Assembly: GCF_042660205.1 (NCBI RefSeq)
Contig: NZ_JBHSTQ010000003.1
Location: forward strand, 124,001 to 188,000
Direction: 5' to 3'
Length of the DNA stretch: 64,000 bases
DNA from: Sporolactobacillus kofuensis
Lineage (GTDB): Bacteria > Bacillota > Bacilli > Bacillales > Sporolactobacillaceae
The notes beneath the pieces were generated by a model that worked only from the letters and a program-made list of their open reading frames with translations, was not told the origin of the DNA and did no database searches. Both the position numbers and the translations under genes were made by a program. Of the stretch, positions 62,031-64,000 are shown in pieces. Positions within the stretch are counted from its first letter, which is position 1. Each line of letters starts with the position of its first letter.

Positions 62031-63440
62031 TCACTGATTCATTTTTAGATAAGCATTGTTTTGTTCAAAATATTCTGTCCAATGGTGTTCCTCTTCATAG
62101 TGCTTTCCAATAGATAATAATTGATCTTCAGAATACGGTTTCCCAATGATCTGCATACCAACAGGTAATTTTTTTGATGAGAATCCACATGGTACAGTTA
62201 ATACTGGATAACCCAATAAATTTCCAATAGGGGTCTTTCCTAAGTCAAAAATATTATTAATGCTCTCCTCTGGACTTCTTTCCCCTACGTCAAACGGAGT
62301 AATTGAATGTGTTGGCGAAAGAATATAATCACATTCTTTCATAGCCTCTTTTACATTTTCCAGAAAAGATCGTCTTACACGTTGGGCTTCAATATATTCT
62401 GATGCTAAAACCTTAGATCCAGAATTCAGTCGAAATTGAACATCCTTTCCGAAATCATTTGGATACTTTTCAAATGTATTTTTATGAAATGTATAAGCTT
62501 CAGATTTGGAGATTATTTTTTGAGCATTTAACCCCTCTGCTATTCCCGGAATTTTTATGTCGATAAACTGAATACCGATAGCTTCTAGGTCGTACATAGC
62601 TTGCTCAACAATCATCTGAATTTCCTCTTCGATTCCATCAAAAAAATACTCCTTACATATTCCGATTTTAATCGAACGATGCTTTATCGTATGGATATTT
62701 TCAATGGAAAGGTCTAATCCATGATTTTGAATCATTTTCGGATCTACGATTACCTGAAGAATCAATGCACAATCATCAACTGTTCTTGCCATGGGACCAA
62801 TATGATCAAATGACCAGCTTAACGGTACACAGCCCTTACGATTTACAAGATTAAATGTCGGCTTGAGACCTACGATACCGCATAATGATGAAGGCAGTCT
62901 GATCGAACCTCCAGTATCTGTCCCAAGTGCCCCATAACACATTCCAGCTGCCACAGCAACAGCAGAGCCTCCACTTGATCCGCCGGGTATCTTGGTCAAA
63001 TTCCAAGGATTACGAGTTGGTCCATAATGGGGATTTTCGGTTGTAGAACCCATTGCAAATTCGTGTAAATTAGTCTTTCCTATAATCACTGCACCGGCAT
63101 CTTTCAATTTGCTGACAACTACTGCATCTTGAGCAGGTTTCCACTTACTCAATACTTTCGAACCAGCTGTTGTTATGCTTCCTTTCGTCTCAAAGATATC
63201 CTTAATTGCAATTGGTACCCCATGTAATGGACCACGAATATTCCCACGAATAATCTCGTCATCCGCTTTCTTAGCCTGTTCCAAAGCAGATCCATCCATG
63301 ACTTGAATATATGCATTCAAAGCAGGATCCAATTTATGAATCCGATCGAGCATCTTTTCAGTGATCTCCACCGAAGAAATTGATCCTGATTTCAATTGTA
63401 GGGAAATTTTTCTGATGTCTTCAAAAAATAAATGATCCAT
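62031..63440 (-). CDS. Amidase-signature family amidohydrolase
   Basis: 469 aa amidase signature enzyme. The Ser-cisSer-Lys triad is Lys80 (VPIAIKD), Ser155 (GGSSGGS) and Ser179 (TDTGGSIR), with the 24-residue spacings normal for the family. It is related to GatA, but no gatB or full gatC is adjacent, so it more likely hydrolyses a small amide or a carbamoyl/allophanate-type compound. ATG lies 2 bp after the stop of a 39-codon gene and depends on it for its ribosome binding region. Confidence 0.9.
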   Translation of the reverse strand: MDHLFFEDIRKISLQLKSGSISSVEITEKMLDRIHKLDPALNAYIQVMDGSALEQAKKADDEIIRGNIRGPLHGVPIAIKDIFETKGSITTAGSKVLSKWKPAQDAVVVSKLKDAGAVIIGKTNLHEFAMGSTTENPHYGPTRNPWNLTKIPGGSSGGSAVAVAAGMCYGALGTDTGGSIRLPSSLCGIVGLKPTFNLVNRKGCVPLSWSFDHIGPMARTVDDCALILQVIVDPKMIQNHGLDLSIENIHTIKHRSIKIGICKEYFFDGIEEEIQMIVEQAMYDLEAIGIQFIDIKIPGIAEGLNAQKIISKSEAYTFHKNTFEKYPNDFGKDVQFRLNSGSKVLASEYIEAQRVRRSFLENVKEAMKECDYILSPTHSITPFDVGERSPEESINNIFDLGKTPIGNLLGYPVLTVPCGFSSKKLPVGMQIIGKPYSEDQLLSIGKHYEEEHHWTEYFEQNNAYLKMNQ

Positions 63441-63442
63441 TA

Positions 63443-63562
63443 TTATTCATCTTCTTCACTAAAAATTTGAATGGTATCATAAACGAATGCTGGCTCAATC
63501 ATGGCGTCTTCGAAGTTTGATTCTACATCCAAATTTTCTTTTAGATATTGTGATAATTCCAT
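63443..63562 (-). CDS. 39-aa acidic protein upstream of and coupled to the amidase
   Basis: A short gene with AAGGAG 10 nt before its ATG and a stop (TAA) 2 bp before the amidase ATG. The product starts MELSQYLKENLDVES, runs through EDAMIEPAFVYDTIQIF and ends in an acidic EEDE. It has no signal peptide or membrane helix. The EPAFVYD stretch recalls the extended tail of GatC/AtzG-type partner subunits of amidase-signature enzymes, which suggests a much shortened partner; a precursor-peptide or purely translational-coupling role are other options. Function unproven. Confidence 0.65.
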   Translation of the reverse strand: MELSQYLKENLDVESNFEDAMIEPAFVYDTIQIFSEEDE

Positions 63563-63602
63563 TTGCCAATCACTCCTTCATCTAAACTAAATATAGTTCG
63601 TT

Positions 63603-64000
63603 TCAATTAATAGAATTGATTTCATAAGCTTCACTCTTGATTTCATTTAAACTACCATCAAGAGTTAATATTGAACCAAGCAACTTTTTTGTTACTTTAT
63701 TTTGCGGATGCCGAAAAATTTGTTGTGCTGTATTTACTTCAACAATTTCTCCCTTATACATAACTGCAACCCGATCACAGAAGTATGCTACCAGGTCAAG
63801 ATTATGAGCGATAAAGAGATAGGTAAAATTAAATTCTTTTTGTAAATTTTCAAGCAGACTAACAATCTGTGCTTTCACAGATACATCTAATGCCGAAACA
63901 GGTTCATCTAATACAAGAAACTCAGGATGAAGTACAAGAGCTCTAGCTATTCCAGCTCTTTGGCGTTGACCGCCGGATAATTGATGTGGATAACGATTCG
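63603..64000 (-). CDS. Oligopeptide/dipeptide ABC transporter ATP-binding protein (partial, 5' end beyond window)
   Basis: The C-terminal 131 codons are present; the frame stays open to the window edge. Visible are the ABC signature LSGGQRQRAGIARAL, Walker B FLVLDEPVSALD, the H-loop FIAHNLDL, and the C-terminal oligopeptide-transporter region PQNKVTKKLLGSI. It belongs to the OppD/OppF/DppF ATPase group for peptide (or nickel) import. It lies upstream of the 39-aa gene and amidase on the same strand with only 40 bp between, so all may share a transcript: import of a peptide-like amide followed by hydrolysis. Confidence 0.92.
   Translation of the reverse strand, partial: NRYPHQLSGGQRQRAGIARALVLHPEFLVLDEPVSALDVSVKAQIVSLLENLQKEFNFTYLFIAHNLDLVAYFCDRVAVMYKGEIVEVNTAQQIFRHPQNKVTKKLLGSILTLDGSLNEIKSEAYEINSIN

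Overview
The window looks like the chromosome of a Gram-positive, low-to-moderate-GC member of the Bacillales, probably Sporolactobacillus or a relative (genus inferred). The evidence is AAGGAGG-type ribosome binding sites, frequent TTG/GTG starts, many CcpA (cre) boxes, a Bacillus-type FMN-riboswitch ribD-ribE-ribBA-ribH operon, LCP and GH73 cell-wall proteins, a methyl-accepting chemotaxis protein, and two degraded copies of the repeat common in Bacillaceae intergenic DNA. No rRNA, tRNA, IS element, phage gene or CRISPR array was found. About 45 protein genes are supported, most of them metabolic.

Layout. 0-4 kb: a short tandem-repeat array, a small unknown gene, then a Wzx-like flippase and a GT4 glycosyltransferase. 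4-20 kb: mostly single genes (aldehyde dehydrogenase, D-2-hydroxyacid dehydrogenase, AmhX-like amidohydrolase, PuuD-like amidotransferase, ribulose-phosphate epimerase divergent from a histidine phosphatase, SorC-type regulator, orphan sigma-like protein, chemoreceptor, OsmC, LCP protein, iron alcohol dehydrogenase, HAD phosphatase). 20-28 kb: an L-rhamnose locus (rhaB-rhaM-rhaA-rhaD, divergent AraC regulator, fucO) with cre boxes and what may be a decayed transporter remnant. 28-34 kb: a secreted GH32 fructanase and the riboflavin operon. 34-41 kb: a GH73 autolysin, a POT peptide transporter, a C69 dipeptidase and an EamA permease, plausibly peptide and wall turnover. 41-54.5 kb: a minus-strand reductive pyrimidine/hydantoin catabolic cluster (pucR, class III aminotransferase, M20 ureido-hydrolase, NCS1 permease, preT, preA, a small unknown gene, then hyuA-hyuB). 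54.8-60.4 kb: an acid-sugar locus (GarR-like reductase, DUF1537 kinase, class II aldolase, GntP permease) with a divergent GntR regulator. 60.5-64 kb: two divergent GntR regulators, an amidase preceded by a 39-codon gene, and the end of an oligopeptide ABC ATPase cut by the window edge.

Most notable points: (1) two arrays of one 21-bp repeat family, 14 and 43 units, 44 kb apart, both beyond the 3' end of a minus-strand small gene, with no known function; (2) a pyrimidine-degradation cluster with no zinc dihydropyrimidinase but with an ATP-dependent-type hydantoinase HyuAB downstream; (3) ribE apparently starting at CTG; (4) an acid-sugar operon combining a DUF1537 kinase with an FBA-type aldolase and lacking OtnC/OtnI-type genes; (5) a 39-aa gene coupled to the amidase. 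All functions are inferred from sequence alone.
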